From the NCBI RefSeq assembly GCF_016583985.1, contig NZ_NRSD01000019.1, positions 1 to 64,000 on the forward strand: a stretch of DNA of 64,000 nt, read 5' to 3'. Positions 34,299 through 43,509 of the stretch are shown in pieces; the first letter of the stretch is position 1; the number at the start of each line of letters is the position of its first letter. This stretch comes from Thiocapsa imhoffii (GTDB taxonomy: Bacteria > Pseudomonadota > Gammaproteobacteria > Chromatiales > Chromatiaceae). Below the pieces are notes generated by a model. The model was not told the DNA's origin. It ran no database searches and saw only the letters and a list, made by a program, of their open reading frames with translations. The position numbers were made by a program, and so were the translations under genes.

Positions 34299-34606
34299 GC
34301 GGGATCCTCAAGCGCCCGTTCAATCGACGGGTCTGCGGCGGCGGCTCTGATGCGGTGCCGTGGGCCGACGAGGATCGGGCATTGGTCGATCCAGCAAGGC
34401 AGGTGCCGCTCCCCAGCGCTCATCGTGCGCGGGAGCGGCCTAGATCGAGGCGGTGTCTCGATCATGAGTGGCCCTGATCAATGGTGCCTGATCGGTGAAT
34501 GATTTTGCTTCGACCTCTGCTCGAGAGGATAATGACGCTGTCGCCGCACCACCCGATGTCTTCTCATCCATCCCCCCATGACCCGTACCGGGAGAGTGAA
34601 TCCGTC
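34299..34606. other. 308-bp gap before the CoA-disulfide reductase gene
   Basis: No separate gene. The reductase frame is open back to 34499, so part of this stretch could encode extra N-terminal residues. No ABC ATPase fragment is present that would complete the preceding export genes. Confidence 0.4.
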
Positions 34607-36376
34607 ATGACCCAAGCCCCCCTCGACTCACCCGCCGTGGCGTCCGCTGCTGCCGATCAGGCGCCGACCATCTTGATCGTCGGTGGTGTCGCCGGTGGTG
34701 CGTCCGCCGCGGCACGGGCGCGACGCGTCAATGAGCACGCGCGGATCGTCATGTTCGAGCGTGATGCCGAGGTGTCCTTCGCCAACTGCGGATTGCCCTA
34801 TTATATCGGTGGTGAGATTCAGGATCGCAGCCAGCTCCTCGTGGCGACGCCCGCGCTCTTTCGTGAGCGGTTTCGGATCGATGCCCGGGTGCGCCACGAG
34901 GTCGAGTCCATCGATCGGGTCGCCAAGACGGTGCGGGTGCGCAACCTCGAGACCGGTGAGGTCTATCATGAGTCCTACGACAAGCTGATCCTCTCGCCCG
35001 GCGCGGCGCCCATTGTGCCGCCGATCCCGGGCGTGAACACGCAGGGCGTGTTCACGCTGCGCAACATCGACGACATGGACCGGATTGTTGAGGGCAGCGA
35101 GGATGCGCGCGAGGTCGTGGTCGTCGGTGCCGGCTACATCGGCCTGGAGATTGCCGAGCAGTTTGCGCACAAAGGTCCTGAGGTCACGATCGTCGAACTG
35201 CAGGATCAGGTCATGCCATTCTTCGATCGGGAGATCGCCGAGCCGCTCCATCGGGAGTTGGAGCGCAATGGCGTCAGGCTGGAACTCGGCCGCGGAATCG
35301 CGACCATCGAGGAAACCAACGGGGTGGTGTCGGGCGTTACCCTGACCGACGGAACGCGGCTTGCCGCCGATCTGGTGCTGATGAGCGTCGGGGTCCGACC
35401 GAACATCGAGTTGGCCGTCGCCGCCGGTCTCGCCATCGGGGACAGTGGCGGCATCGCGACCGATGACTTCATGCGGACCTCGGATCCCGACATCTACGCC
35501 GTCGGTGATGCCGCCGAATACCGGTTCGGACCGACCGGAGCGCGCCAACGTGTTCCCCTCGCTGGGATTGCCAACCGGACGGGACGCGTTGCGGGAGAGC
35601 ATGCGGCGACGGGGCGGTCGCGTCCCGCGCCAGCGGCCTGGAGTACCTCGGTCGTGCGGGTCTTCGGCTATGCGGCGGGGATCGCCGGTCTGTCGCGGGT
35701 CGCGGCGAGGCAAGCCGGTTTCGATGCGCGTGCGGTCCACATCGTGTCCTACCATCATGCGAGCTATTACCCAGGCGCGGCCCCGCTGGGCATCAAACTG
35801 GTGTATGAAAACGGGACCGGGCGGGTGCTGGGCGCGCAGGTCATGGGGGCGGCGGGCGTTGACAAGCGGCTCGATGTCGTGGCGACTCTGATTCACTTCC
35901 AAGGAACGATCGATGATCTCGCGTCCTTGGATCTGGCCTATGCACCACCCTTTGGCTCCGCGAAGGATCCTTTGCACATGGCGGCCTTCGTCGCGCAGAA
36001 CGATCTCGACGGACTCTCGCCATTGGTGGCACCGGATGCCGATCTCTCTGATTTCCAGGTCGTCGATGTGCGCGAGGCCGCTGAGCGTGAGGAACTCCCG
36101 CTCTGTGATGCCCCTCATGCGAAGCATATTCGCCTCGATGACCTGCGGGACCGGCTCGGTGAACTCGACCCCAGTCTGCCGACCCTGGTGTCCTGTCGCA
36201 GTGGGCAGCGTGCCTATGCCGGGGTGCGGATTCTGGCCCAGCACGGCTTCGCTGAGGTCTACAATCTGTCCGGCGCGGCGGCGATGCGTGACTTCGCCCG
36301 GAATCGTCGCTCCGGGATGGAGGCGAAGACACCGGTCAAGCTCCCGCGCCCCGAGCATCTCGTCAACCAACCCTAA
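34607..36376 (+). CDS. CoA-disulfide-reductase-like flavoprotein fused to rhodanese
   Basis: 589 residues from MTQAPLDSPAVASAAADQAP; in-frame ATGs at 34499 and 34532 would add a Ser/Pro/His-rich leader. The FAD Rossmann motif is ILIVGGVAGGASAAARARR, and the active-site cysteine is C61 in SFANCGLPYYIGGEI, as in CoA-disulfide and NAD(P)H persulfide reductases. A second NAD-binding motif (VVVGAGYIGLEIAEQF) and dimerisation domain follow. The C-terminal rhodanese domain (about 485-580) has the loop SCRSGQRAY. Such fusions (CoADR-RHD) reduce CoA persulfides or polysulfide with NAD(P)H, which suits a sulfur oxidiser. It is cytoplasmic and transcribed with no close partner. Confidence 0.92.
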   Translation: MTQAPLDSPAVASAAADQAPTILIVGGVAGGASAAARARRVNEHARIVMFERDAEVSFANCGLPYYIGGEIQDRSQLLVATPALFRERFRIDARVRHEVESIDRVAKTVRVRNLETGEVYHESYDKLILSPGAAPIVPPIPGVNTQGVFTLRNIDDMDRIVEGSEDAREVVVVGAGYIGLEIAEQFAHKGPEVTIVELQDQVMPFFDREIAEPLHRELERNGVRLELGRGIATIEETNGVVSGVTLTDGTRLAADLVLMSVGVRPNIELAVAAGLAIGDSGGIATDDFMRTSDPDIYAVGDAAEYRFGPTGARQRVPLAGIANRTGRVAGEHAATGRSRPAPAAWSTSVVRVFGYAAGIAGLSRVAARQAGFDARAVHIVSYHHASYYPGAAPLGIKLVYENGTGRVLGAQVMGAAGVDKRLDVVATLIHFQGTIDDLASLDLAYAPPFGSAKDPLHMAAFVAQNDLDGLSPLVAPDADLSDFQVVDVREAAEREELPLCDAPHAKHIRLDDLRDRLGELDPSLPTLVSCRSGQRAYAGVRILAQHGFAEVYNLSGAAAMRDFARNRRSGMEAKTPVKLPRPEHLVNQP

Positions 36377-36524
36377 GCGGTGCTCATTGCCAGCGCCGCG
36401 AGATCCGTGCACGACGGCGCGTGGATTCGCAACAGGCGCATACCAGGTGCCGATCCATTCGCGACCTGTCCCCGAGCGTGCCGCGACGAAGGCCATCCAT
36501 CATCACCACTTATGAGACTAAACC

Positions 36525-37646
36525 ATGCTCTATCTCGACCTTCCAACCGCCGCTGACCTGGCCGACCTCGCGACCCAACGCACCGATCTCGCGGTCTCCA
36601 TCGTGTTGCCAACAACTCCGGTCAGCACGGAAACCGATGCCGATCGCATTCTTCTGAAAAATCTGACGAAAGAGGCCCTGGACCAATTGGAGGCCGCCGG
36701 TGCCGACAAGCGGCGCGTCAGAGATCTGATCGAAGAACTCGACGATCTGGTGGAGGACAATGAATTCTGGCGCTTCCAAGCCCACGGCTTGGTGGTGTTC
36801 GCAACACCAGACAACCTGCGCACCTTCCGGGTGCCCAATGCCCTTGAACCCCTGGTGAAGGTCTCGGATCGTTTTCATCTGAAGCCGCTGCTGCGTTCGG
36901 TCAATTTCTGTAACGCCGGCTATGTGCTGGCCTTGGCCGATGGCAGCGTGCGTCTGATCGAGGTCTCGGCCGATCTGCCGGCAACTGAGGTCAAGGTCGT
37001 CGGGATGCCGAGGGACGCGGCCTCGGCGGTGGGGGAAGCGAGCATCGCGACCCGTTCCTACTCTGGGCGCATCGGCGGTTCCGAGGGGAAGAAGGTGCGC
37101 CTGCGCCAGTACGCGCGCCAGGTGGATACGGCCTTGCGAGGACTCTTAGCCGGTGGGTCAGCGCCCTTGATCCTGGCTTCGGTCGAGTCGCTCGATGCCA
37201 TCTTCCGCTCGGTTAACACCTATCCTCATCTTGCCGCGACGGGGATCGAAGGCAATCCGGAGCGTCTCTCCGCGGCCGAACTCGCCGCCGCCGCGCGTCC
37301 GATCCTGGACGCACTCTACCGCTCCGAGATCGCGGCCTGGAATGCGCTCTACAGCCAGCGTGTCAATGAGGACCGTGCCACGTCCGACATTGCGCGCGTC
37401 GCACGGGCGGCGACCTATGGCGCGGTGCAGAGTCTGCTGGTCGACATGGATCGGGTGGTGCATGGCACGGTCGACGAGACGGATGGCACGGTCACCTTGG
37501 CCGACGAGGCGAGCGCCGACACCTATGGCGTGATCGATGAGATCGCACGGCGGGTGCTCCTGACCGGTGGTGAGGTGCTGAGTGTGCGGGGGGCCGATCT
37601 CCCCGAGGAGCACCCCTTGGCGGCAATCCTGCGTTACGCGATCTGA
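36525..37646 (+). CDS. Bacterial eRF1-like (baeRF) family protein
   Basis: 373 residues, soluble. The N-terminus (LPTAADLADLATQRTDLAVSIVLPTTP) and the central VLALADGSVRLIEVSADLP resemble the release-factor-like proteins described in bacteria as baeRF families, which share the eRF1 middle and C-terminal folds. The assignment rests on sequence style and is not certain. Such proteins are suggested to act in ribosome rescue or hibernation. It follows the CoADR-rhodanese gene after 148 bp and may be separately transcribed. Confidence 0.65.
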   Translation: MLYLDLPTAADLADLATQRTDLAVSIVLPTTPVSTETDADRILLKNLTKEALDQLEAAGADKRRVRDLIEELDDLVEDNEFWRFQAHGLVVFATPDNLRTFRVPNALEPLVKVSDRFHLKPLLRSVNFCNAGYVLALADGSVRLIEVSADLPATEVKVVGMPRDAASAVGEASIATRSYSGRIGGSEGKKVRLRQYARQVDTALRGLLAGGSAPLILASVESLDAIFRSVNTYPHLAATGIEGNPERLSAAELAAAARPILDALYRSEIAAWNALYSQRVNEDRATSDIARVARAATYGAVQSLLVDMDRVVHGTVDETDGTVTLADEASADTYGVIDEIARRVLLTGGEVLSVRGADLPEEHPLAAILRYAI

Positions 37647-37703
37647 GGTTGCGCCGATCGACGTGGTGACGGTGGTATGACTCGTCGTGTCACCGCCCGG
37701 TTG

Positions 37704-39059
37704 TCAGGCGCCGAGGTTGCGTCGATCGAGCACCCGCTTGGCCTTGCCGACGAACCGCTCGAGGCTGCGTGGCTCCACCAGATCGACGTGGGCGCGGATG
37801 CCGGCCACGGCTTGGATCTCGCGACTGATGCGTTCGCAGAGCGTCTGCATGCGATCCATCCGGTCGGAGAAGAGTTCGGGTCGGATCTCAACCTTGACAT
37901 GGACCTCGTCGAGCCGGCCCGGTCGCGAGACCTCGATCAGATAGTGTGGTGTCGTGCCTTCCACCCGCAGCAGCGCCTCCTCGATCTGTGACGGGAAGAC
38001 GTTGACCCCGCGGATGATCAGCAGATCGTCAGTGCGCCCTGTCACTCGGCTCATCCGTGCGGTCCCGCGTCCGCAGGCACAGGGCTGGCGATCAAGACGG
38101 GCGATGTCGCGGGTCCGGTAGCGGATCAGAGGCATGGCCTCGCGGGTGAGTGTGGTGATGACCAACTCGCCGGCTTCGCCCTCGGCGACAGGCTCAAGTG
38201 ATTCGGGGTCCAGGCATTCGACGAGAAAATGGTCCTCCTGGATGTGCATGCCTGTGCGTGCGCTACATTCGCCGCTCACCCCAGGGCCGATCACCTCGGA
38301 GAGGCCGTAGTTGTTGAAGGCGGTGATGTCGAGCTGTTCCTCGATCTCGCAACGCATGTCTTCGGTCCAGGGCTCGCCGCCGAAATGACCGGTGCGAATC
38401 GGCAGCGTGCGTGGATCGATGCCGAGTTCGCGCGCTCCATCCGCGATGGTGAGGGCATAGCTCGGGGTACAGATCAGGACCTCGGGGTCGAGATCGCGCA
38501 TGATCTCGAGTTGCCGCCTGGTGTTGCCGGCCGCCGCCGGAATGATGGCCGCGCCGACGCGCTCGATCCCATAATGCAGTCCAAAGCCGCCGGTGAAGAG
38601 TCCATAACCGAAGGCGATCTGGACCGTGTGCTCGGGTTTCAGGCCACCCGCGACGAGAAAGCGGGCGCAAAGGTGTGACCAGGTCTCGAGATCGCGCGCG
38701 GTGTAGGCCACGAAGGTTGGTCGTCCGGTGGTGCCGGAGGAGCCGTGGATGCGAGCCAGCGCGCGGCGCGGGACGGCAAGGAAGCCGAAGGGATGCTGGC
38801 GGCGCAGATCGTCCTTGGTCGTTAGCGGCAGGCGGCGCACGTCCGCGAGTGAGCGGATGCTGTGTGGGCCGATCTCACGATGAACGAAATGATCGCGATA
38901 GAAGGGCACCTGGGCAACCCGCGCGACCAGCGTGCGCAGGCGCTCGATCTGGAGCGCCTCGATGGCGTCGCGCGAGCGCGTCTCGGCCTCCGGGTCCCAG
39001 AGGCCTTGCTCGGTTCCGTGCTGATGCGCGTGATGACTGGGATGCGACTGGGGGGACAT
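37704..39059 (-). CDS. paaK: Phenylacetate-CoA ligase, copy 1
   Basis: 451 residues. The AMP-binding loop is HGSSGTTGRPTFVAYT, then LFTGGFGLHYGIERVGA, NNYGLSEVIGPGVSGEC and LIRYRTRDIARLD. The C-terminal domain has IRGVNVFPSQIEEALL and a catalytic lysine in VGKAKRVLDRR. It activates phenylacetate or another aryl acetate to the CoA thioester with ATP. It is the last gene of the ior cluster. A second ligase (39752-41080) lies two genes upstream; the pair differ enough to suggest different substrates. Confidence 0.93.
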   Translation of the reverse strand: MSPQSHPSHHAHQHGTEQGLWDPEAETRSRDAIEALQIERLRTLVARVAQVPFYRDHFVHREIGPHSIRSLADVRRLPLTTKDDLRRQHPFGFLAVPRRALARIHGSSGTTGRPTFVAYTARDLETWSHLCARFLVAGGLKPEHTVQIAFGYGLFTGGFGLHYGIERVGAAIIPAAAGNTRRQLEIMRDLDPEVLICTPSYALTIADGARELGIDPRTLPIRTGHFGGEPWTEDMRCEIEEQLDITAFNNYGLSEVIGPGVSGECSARTGMHIQEDHFLVECLDPESLEPVAEGEAGELVITTLTREAMPLIRYRTRDIARLDRQPCACGRGTARMSRVTGRTDDLLIIRGVNVFPSQIEEALLRVEGTTPHYLIEVSRPGRLDEVHVKVEIRPELFSDRMDRMQTLCERISREIQAVAGIRAHVDLVEPRSLERFVGKAKRVLDRRNLGA

Positions 39060-39222
39060 GATCCTCGTTCCGGTGGTGGGCTGGCGTTTCCGCGTGTCCC
39101 GTCAGTGAGAGGGCCACGCGGTCCGCTCGCCGGTCAGGCGTCATGCTGGGTGTCTGGATCGCGATCCAGCCACACGGACTCGACAACGGGGCTTTAAACA
39201 AGATCGATGCGAGTCGCTCGGC

Positions 39223-39660
39223 TCAGGATGCGAGATTCAGGAGTTCCTCGCCATCGACCACATGCAACCCTTGGTCGAGCAAGACCTTGATGGCGCGATC
39301 CGGATCCTCGAAGCGAAAGATCAAGATCGCTTTGTCGCCACGTCGCAGCGAAAAGGCGTACATGTACTCGATGTTCAGCCCCGCCCCCTCCAGGACCGCA
39401 AGGGCCGCGGCGAGACCGCCCGGGCGATCGAGCACGTCCACCGCAACCACCTCGGTCAGGTTCACCACCCAACCGGCGTCCTCAAGGACCGCTTTCGCCT
39501 GGTCCCAGTCCCGAACGATCAGGCGCAGGATGCCGAATTGGGCGGTATCCGCGAGCGACAGGGTCAGAATGTTGATGCCGGCCTTGGCGATCGTCTCCAA
39601 GGGTGCGCCGAGACGTCCGGGGCGGTTTTCGAGAAAGAGCGAGAGTTGTTGGAGTTTCAT
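39223..39660 (-). CDS. Tandem ACT-domain protein
   Basis: 145 residues made of two ACT domains: QLSLFLENRPGRLGAPLETI with GINILTLSLADTAQFGILRL, then VVAVDVLDRPGGLAAALAVL with GLNIEYMYAFSLRRGDKAIL. ACT domains bind amino acids. Proteins of this type accompany paaK and ior genes and probably sense an aromatic amino acid, giving feedback on the ligases; that role is inference. It lies between the two ligase genes on the same strand. Confidence 0.9.
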   Translation of the reverse strand: MKLQQLSLFLENRPGRLGAPLETIAKAGINILTLSLADTAQFGILRLIVRDWDQAKAVLEDAGWVVNLTEVVAVDVLDRPGGLAAALAVLEGAGLNIEYMYAFSLRRGDKAILIFRFEDPDRAIKVLLDQGLHVVDGEELLNLAS

Positions 39661-39751
39661 GGCGTCTCATCCTCGTGGTGATCCAATGGCGAAGGCAATG
39701 GTCGCGGGTGGCACGGGCGCGTAGGCCACGTGCCGTGGCGCAGCGGTCGTG

Positions 39752-41080
39752 TCAGCGCTTGTCGAGCACCCGTTTCGCCTTGCCCTCGCTGCGCGCGATG
39801 CTGCGCGGTTCGACGAGATGGAGCGCGACGCGGATACCGAGGATATGCTCGATGGCCTTGGCCAACCGTGCGCGGACATCCTCGAGCGCCCGAATTTTGT
39901 CGCTGAAGACCTCGGGTGTGACCTCCACCTCCACGGTCATCTGGTCGAGTCCCTGGTCGCGCGTCAGGATGATCTGGTAATGGGGCAGCGTGCCCTCGAC
40001 CGCGAGCAGTGCCGCCTCGACTTGGGAGGGATAGACGTTCACACCGCGGATGATGAACATGTCGTCCGAACGTCGCCCGATGCGGCGCATCCGCCGAATG
40101 GTGCGCCCGCAAGTGCAGGGCTCGCTGATCAAGGAGGTGATGTCACGGGTGCGATAGCGAATCATCGGCATCGCCTTCTTGCTCAGGGTGGTGAGCACCA
40201 ATTCACCCTCCTCGCCGTCTGGCAGGGCCGCGCCGGTCTCGGGGTCGATGATTTCGGGATAGAAGTGGTCCTCGAAGATGTGCAGACCCGCCTGTGCGGA
40301 GCACTCACTCGCCACCCCTGGACCAATGATCTCGGAGAGGCCATAGATGTCGTAGGCCTTGATGCCGGCGGCGGCCTCGATGTGATCCCGCATCGCGTCG
40401 GTCCAGGGCTCGGCACCGAAGATCCCCGCGCGCAAGGGCAAGGTCCGCAGATCGACGTCGAGTTCTGCGGCCCGTTCGATCAGATAGGTGAAATAGCTTG
40501 GGGTGCAGCAAAGCGCGGAGACGCCGAAGTCGCGAATCAGCATGATCTGGCGGTCGCTGTTGCCGCCGGAGATGGGCACCACCGTGGCGCCCAGGGCCTC
40601 GGCGCCATAATGTGCCCCGAGGCCGCCGGTGAAGAGTCCATAGCCGAAGGCATTCTGCAGGATGTCGCCGCGATGCAGCCCACAGCAGGCGAGGGTGCGA
40701 GCCATCACCTCCGACCAGACGCCGACGTCTTCGCGGGTGTAGGCGACGACGATCGGCTTGCCCGTCGTTCCGGAGGAGGCGTGCAGCCGCACCACGTCGC
40801 TCATGGGGCTGGCGAAGAGCCCGAAGGGATAGGTATCACGCAGGTCGGTCTTGACCGTGAAGGGCAACTGCTGGATGTCTTCGAGACGCTGGATCGATGC
40901 CGGCGTCAGTCCCCGCGCCTGCATCCGCTCGCGAAACAAGTCCACATTGGCGTAGGCTCGCGCGACGACGGCGCGCAACCGTCTGAGCTGGACCTGCTTG
41001 AGTGCCTGCTCGGGCAGAAAATCAGGCGCGCTGGCGGGGTGGAAGCCACCTTCGGCATCGTTCCAGAGCTCTGTCAGCAT
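39752..41080 (-). CDS. paaK: Phenylacetate-CoA ligase, copy 2
   Basis: 442 residues from MLTELWNDAEGGFHPASAPD at 41080; the longer frame to 41257 only adds shadow of iorB. Motifs: HASSGTTGKPIVVAYT, LFTGGLGAHYGAEALGA, DIYGLSEIIGPGVASEC, MIRYRTRDITSLI, IIRGVNVYPSQVEAAL and SEGKAKRVLDKR. It starts 10 bases after iorB and is probably co-translated. As the ligase next to ior it likely makes the arylacetyl-CoA that IOR consumes or releases. Confidence 0.94.
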   Translation of the reverse strand: MLTELWNDAEGGFHPASAPDFLPEQALKQVQLRRLRAVVARAYANVDLFRERMQARGLTPASIQRLEDIQQLPFTVKTDLRDTYPFGLFASPMSDVVRLHASSGTTGKPIVVAYTREDVGVWSEVMARTLACCGLHRGDILQNAFGYGLFTGGLGAHYGAEALGATVVPISGGNSDRQIMLIRDFGVSALCCTPSYFTYLIERAAELDVDLRTLPLRAGIFGAEPWTDAMRDHIEAAAGIKAYDIYGLSEIIGPGVASECSAQAGLHIFEDHFYPEIIDPETGAALPDGEEGELVLTTLSKKAMPMIRYRTRDITSLISEPCTCGRTIRRMRRIGRRSDDMFIIRGVNVYPSQVEAALLAVEGTLPHYQIILTRDQGLDQMTVEVEVTPEVFSDKIRALEDVRARLAKAIEHILGIRVALHLVEPRSIARSEGKAKRVLDKR

Positions 41081-41090
41081 GATGGTCCTC

Positions 41091-41591
41091 TCATTGGGGT
41101 TGGGCGAGCGAGCCCCGGGACGCGGCCTCGCGACCAAGCTCAAAGGCCTGATCATTGATCTTGTGCAGCTTTTCCGCGAGATTCGCGTAGATGGCGGCCA
41201 TCCAGTGTGCGCGTGGAATGTCGAGCACGCTCGAGACGGCGCCGAGCAGGGCGACATTGAGGCTTTTTTTGTTCTTGAGGGTCCCAGGTGCGATCAGCTC
41301 CGGGGCAATGAGTACCCCACCTGGCTTCAGGACCGCGCGGTTGATCTCGACCTGAGTACTGTCCAGCACCAGCAGGACATCGGCCTCACCGGCGGGCACC
41401 ATGGGGCTGAGCACGTGGGTCCCGTAGCGGACATCACTGCTGACAGAGCCGCCGCGTTGGCTCATCCCATGCAGCTCACTCTTCTTGACATCAAAGCCGG
41501 CCCGAAAGGCGGCCTCGGCGAGCATGTCGGAGGCAGTCAGGACCCCCTGGCCGCCGAGACCGGCAATGACGATGTTCTTGAGCGTTTCCAT
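41091..41591 (-). CDS. iorB: Indolepyruvate ferredoxin oxidoreductase, beta subunit
   Basis: 166 residues from METLKNIVIAGLGGQGVLTA (41591). The gamma-type pyruvate-oxidoreductase domain has the GLGGQG nucleotide loop and ELHGMSQRGGSVSSDVRYG. It forms, with IorA, the TPP enzyme that interconverts arylpyruvate plus CoA and arylacetyl-CoA plus CO2 with ferredoxin. The length is somewhat shorter than the common 190-200. Confidence 0.93.
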   Translation of the reverse strand: METLKNIVIAGLGGQGVLTASDMLAEAAFRAGFDVKKSELHGMSQRGGSVSSDVRYGTHVLSPMVPAGEADVLLVLDSTQVEINRAVLKPGGVLIAPELIAPGTLKNKKSLNVALLGAVSSVLDIPRAHWMAAIYANLAEKLHKINDQAFELGREAASRGSLAQPQ

Positions 41592-41757
41592 CAGGGGTCT
41601 CCAAGCTGAATCCAGATCGATCAGTTTGCGATCCCCGCGGGCTGGTGCCGCAGGGCTTGACGCGTGTGTGCTGTGCCGTTGCCGCCCCGAGCCGCGAGGG
41701 TGATCCGCTGCCGGGTCGTCGTTCTCGCCATGCCCGCTGGCACGCGGGCGGGCGGAT

Positions 41758-43383
41758 TCAGACGCCTGCCGCGGCGCAGGTTTGCTGTGGTGTGCCCTCG
41801 GCGGCGGCCTTGTCGTACAAGCGGATCTTGGGTGCCGCCAGGACACAGGGCTGGCGCGTGATCACCAGCGCGGTCTCGGGTTTGGCGAGCAGGTCGCTGA
41901 TCAGATCCTTCAGCGAACGGGTCTTGTCCGTGGTCTCGACGAGATGAACGTTCTGTACGCCCATGGCCCGTGCGATGGCCTCGAAATCCATCCGGTTCGT
42001 CGGTGAGTGATCGAGCGAGCGACCGGTTCCAGGATGCTCCTGCAGTCCGGTCATCGCCGTGGTGCCATTGTCGAGGATGAGGACAAGATGCCCGCTCGGC
42101 GGTGGGTTGTAGACCATCTCGGCAAGTCCGGTCAGCCCGGAATGCACGAAGGTCGAATCCCCGATCACACTGACGACGCGGCGAGCCTCGTGCTCGGGCA
42201 GGGCGTGGCGCAGACCCAATCCGACACCGATGCTCGCGCCCATGCAAACGCAGGTATCCATGGCCGAGAAAGGTGGCAGCACGCCGAGGGTGTAGCATCC
42301 AATGTCGCCGGCGACGATGCAGTCGAGATCCTTCAGGGCCTGGAAGACCTCGCGGTGGGCACATCCTTGACAGAGTTCGGGTGGCTTGCCCTTGGGGGGG
42401 ACGGGCTCGGGGCTGGTCTCGCCGGCGATGATCCGGCGCACGCGCGCGACGTCGAGTTCGCCGAAGCGATACATCTCCGCCTTGCCCTCGACGGGGATCC
42501 CCTCCGCGCGCAGGTCCGTGACCAGTACGGGATCACCCTCCTCCACCACGAGCACCCGTTGTACGCTGGCCGCGAAGTCGCGGATGCGTGTGAGCGGGAG
42601 TGGATAGGTCATGCCGAAGGTGAAATGGCTGGCGCTGGGCGCCGCTTCGCGCGCATGCACCGCGCTAATGCCGGTTGTCAGGATCCCGAGTTCGCTGTCA
42701 CCACGATCCTCCCGCACCGGGCCTTCCGCCTCGTTCCAGGCCGCGATCTCGGCGAGTTTGGCACGCAACCGATGATGCGCGGGCTTGGCGAAGGCCGGGA
42801 TCATGACCCGCTCCGGGATCTTGCGTTCGAAGCTCGGCACGGCCGTCGCGGCGACCGGAGCGCGGGGCACCACAACCGTCTTGGAGTGGCACACCCGGGT
42901 CGTCAACCGCAACATCACCGGGATCTTCCAGCGCTCCGAGATCTCGAAGGCGAGCCGTGTGAAATCGTAGGCCTGCTGGGAGTCGATGGGCTCGAGCGTC
43001 GGGATGACGGCGGCCCGTGAGTAATGGCGATTGTCCTGCTCGTTCTGGCTCGAGGCCATGCCCGGATCATCGGCCGAGACCACCACCAGACCGCCTTCGA
43101 CGTCCGTGTAGGCCGCGGTGTAAAGCGGATCAGCCGCGACATTCAGTCCGACATGTTTCATGGTGACCAGGGTTCGCGCACCGGCGAAGGCCACCCCAAG
43201 CCCAACCTCGAGGGCCACCTTCTCGTTCGGTGACCATTGGGCGCGGCCGCCGAGTTGGTCGAAGGTCTCCAGGATCTCGGTCGATGGGGTTCCTGGATAG
43301 CCGGTCCCGAGCTGCACCCCCGCGTGCAGAGCCGCCAAAGCGACCGCATCGTCGCCACTCAGCAATTGCCGTTCTCCGGTCAT
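41758..43383 (-). CDS. iorA: Indolepyruvate ferredoxin oxidoreductase, alpha subunit lacking ferredoxin domain
   Basis: 541 residues. N-terminal pyrimidine-binding domain (LGTGYPGTPSTEILETFDQL), then the domain around VRRII, and the TPP domain with CQGCAHREVFQALKDL, GDIGCYTLGVLPP and the Mg/TPP loop GDSTFVHSGLTGLAEMV. Usual IorA proteins are about 600 residues and end in a 2[4Fe-4S] ferredoxin domain; this one stops after ITRQPCVLAAPKIRLYDKAA. The following 166 bp encode no cysteine-rich piece in any minus-strand frame, so the domain is absent rather than frameshifted. Electrons must then pass from TPP to an external carrier in some other way. First gene of the operon. Confidence 0.92.
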   Translation of the reverse strand: MTGERQLLSGDDAVALAALHAGVQLGTGYPGTPSTEILETFDQLGGRAQWSPNEKVALEVGLGVAFAGARTLVTMKHVGLNVAADPLYTAAYTDVEGGLVVVSADDPGMASSQNEQDNRHYSRAAVIPTLEPIDSQQAYDFTRLAFEISERWKIPVMLRLTTRVCHSKTVVVPRAPVAATAVPSFERKIPERVMIPAFAKPAHHRLRAKLAEIAAWNEAEGPVREDRGDSELGILTTGISAVHAREAAPSASHFTFGMTYPLPLTRIRDFAASVQRVLVVEEGDPVLVTDLRAEGIPVEGKAEMYRFGELDVARVRRIIAGETSPEPVPPKGKPPELCQGCAHREVFQALKDLDCIVAGDIGCYTLGVLPPFSAMDTCVCMGASIGVGLGLRHALPEHEARRVVSVIGDSTFVHSGLTGLAEMVYNPPPSGHLVLILDNGTTAMTGLQEHPGTGRSLDHSPTNRMDFEAIARAMGVQNVHLVETTDKTRSLKDLISDLLAKPETALVITRQPCVLAAPKIRLYDKAAAEGTPQQTCAAAGV

Positions 43384-43509
43384 GATCGTTGACTCTCCAA
43401 GACTGTTGTCGCTCTAGGCTAGGGCCGAGGCCAGCCGGTTCGCGGCCATCCGCGCGCGCCATTATCCGCATCCATGCTGCTCTGCAGCAAGCCAACGCAC
43501 TGATCCGGG

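Noticed and set aside
34628..36496. 622-residue minus-strand frame opposite the CoADR-rhodanese gene
   Set aside because: Shadow of a GC-rich gene; the plus strand carries all motifs.
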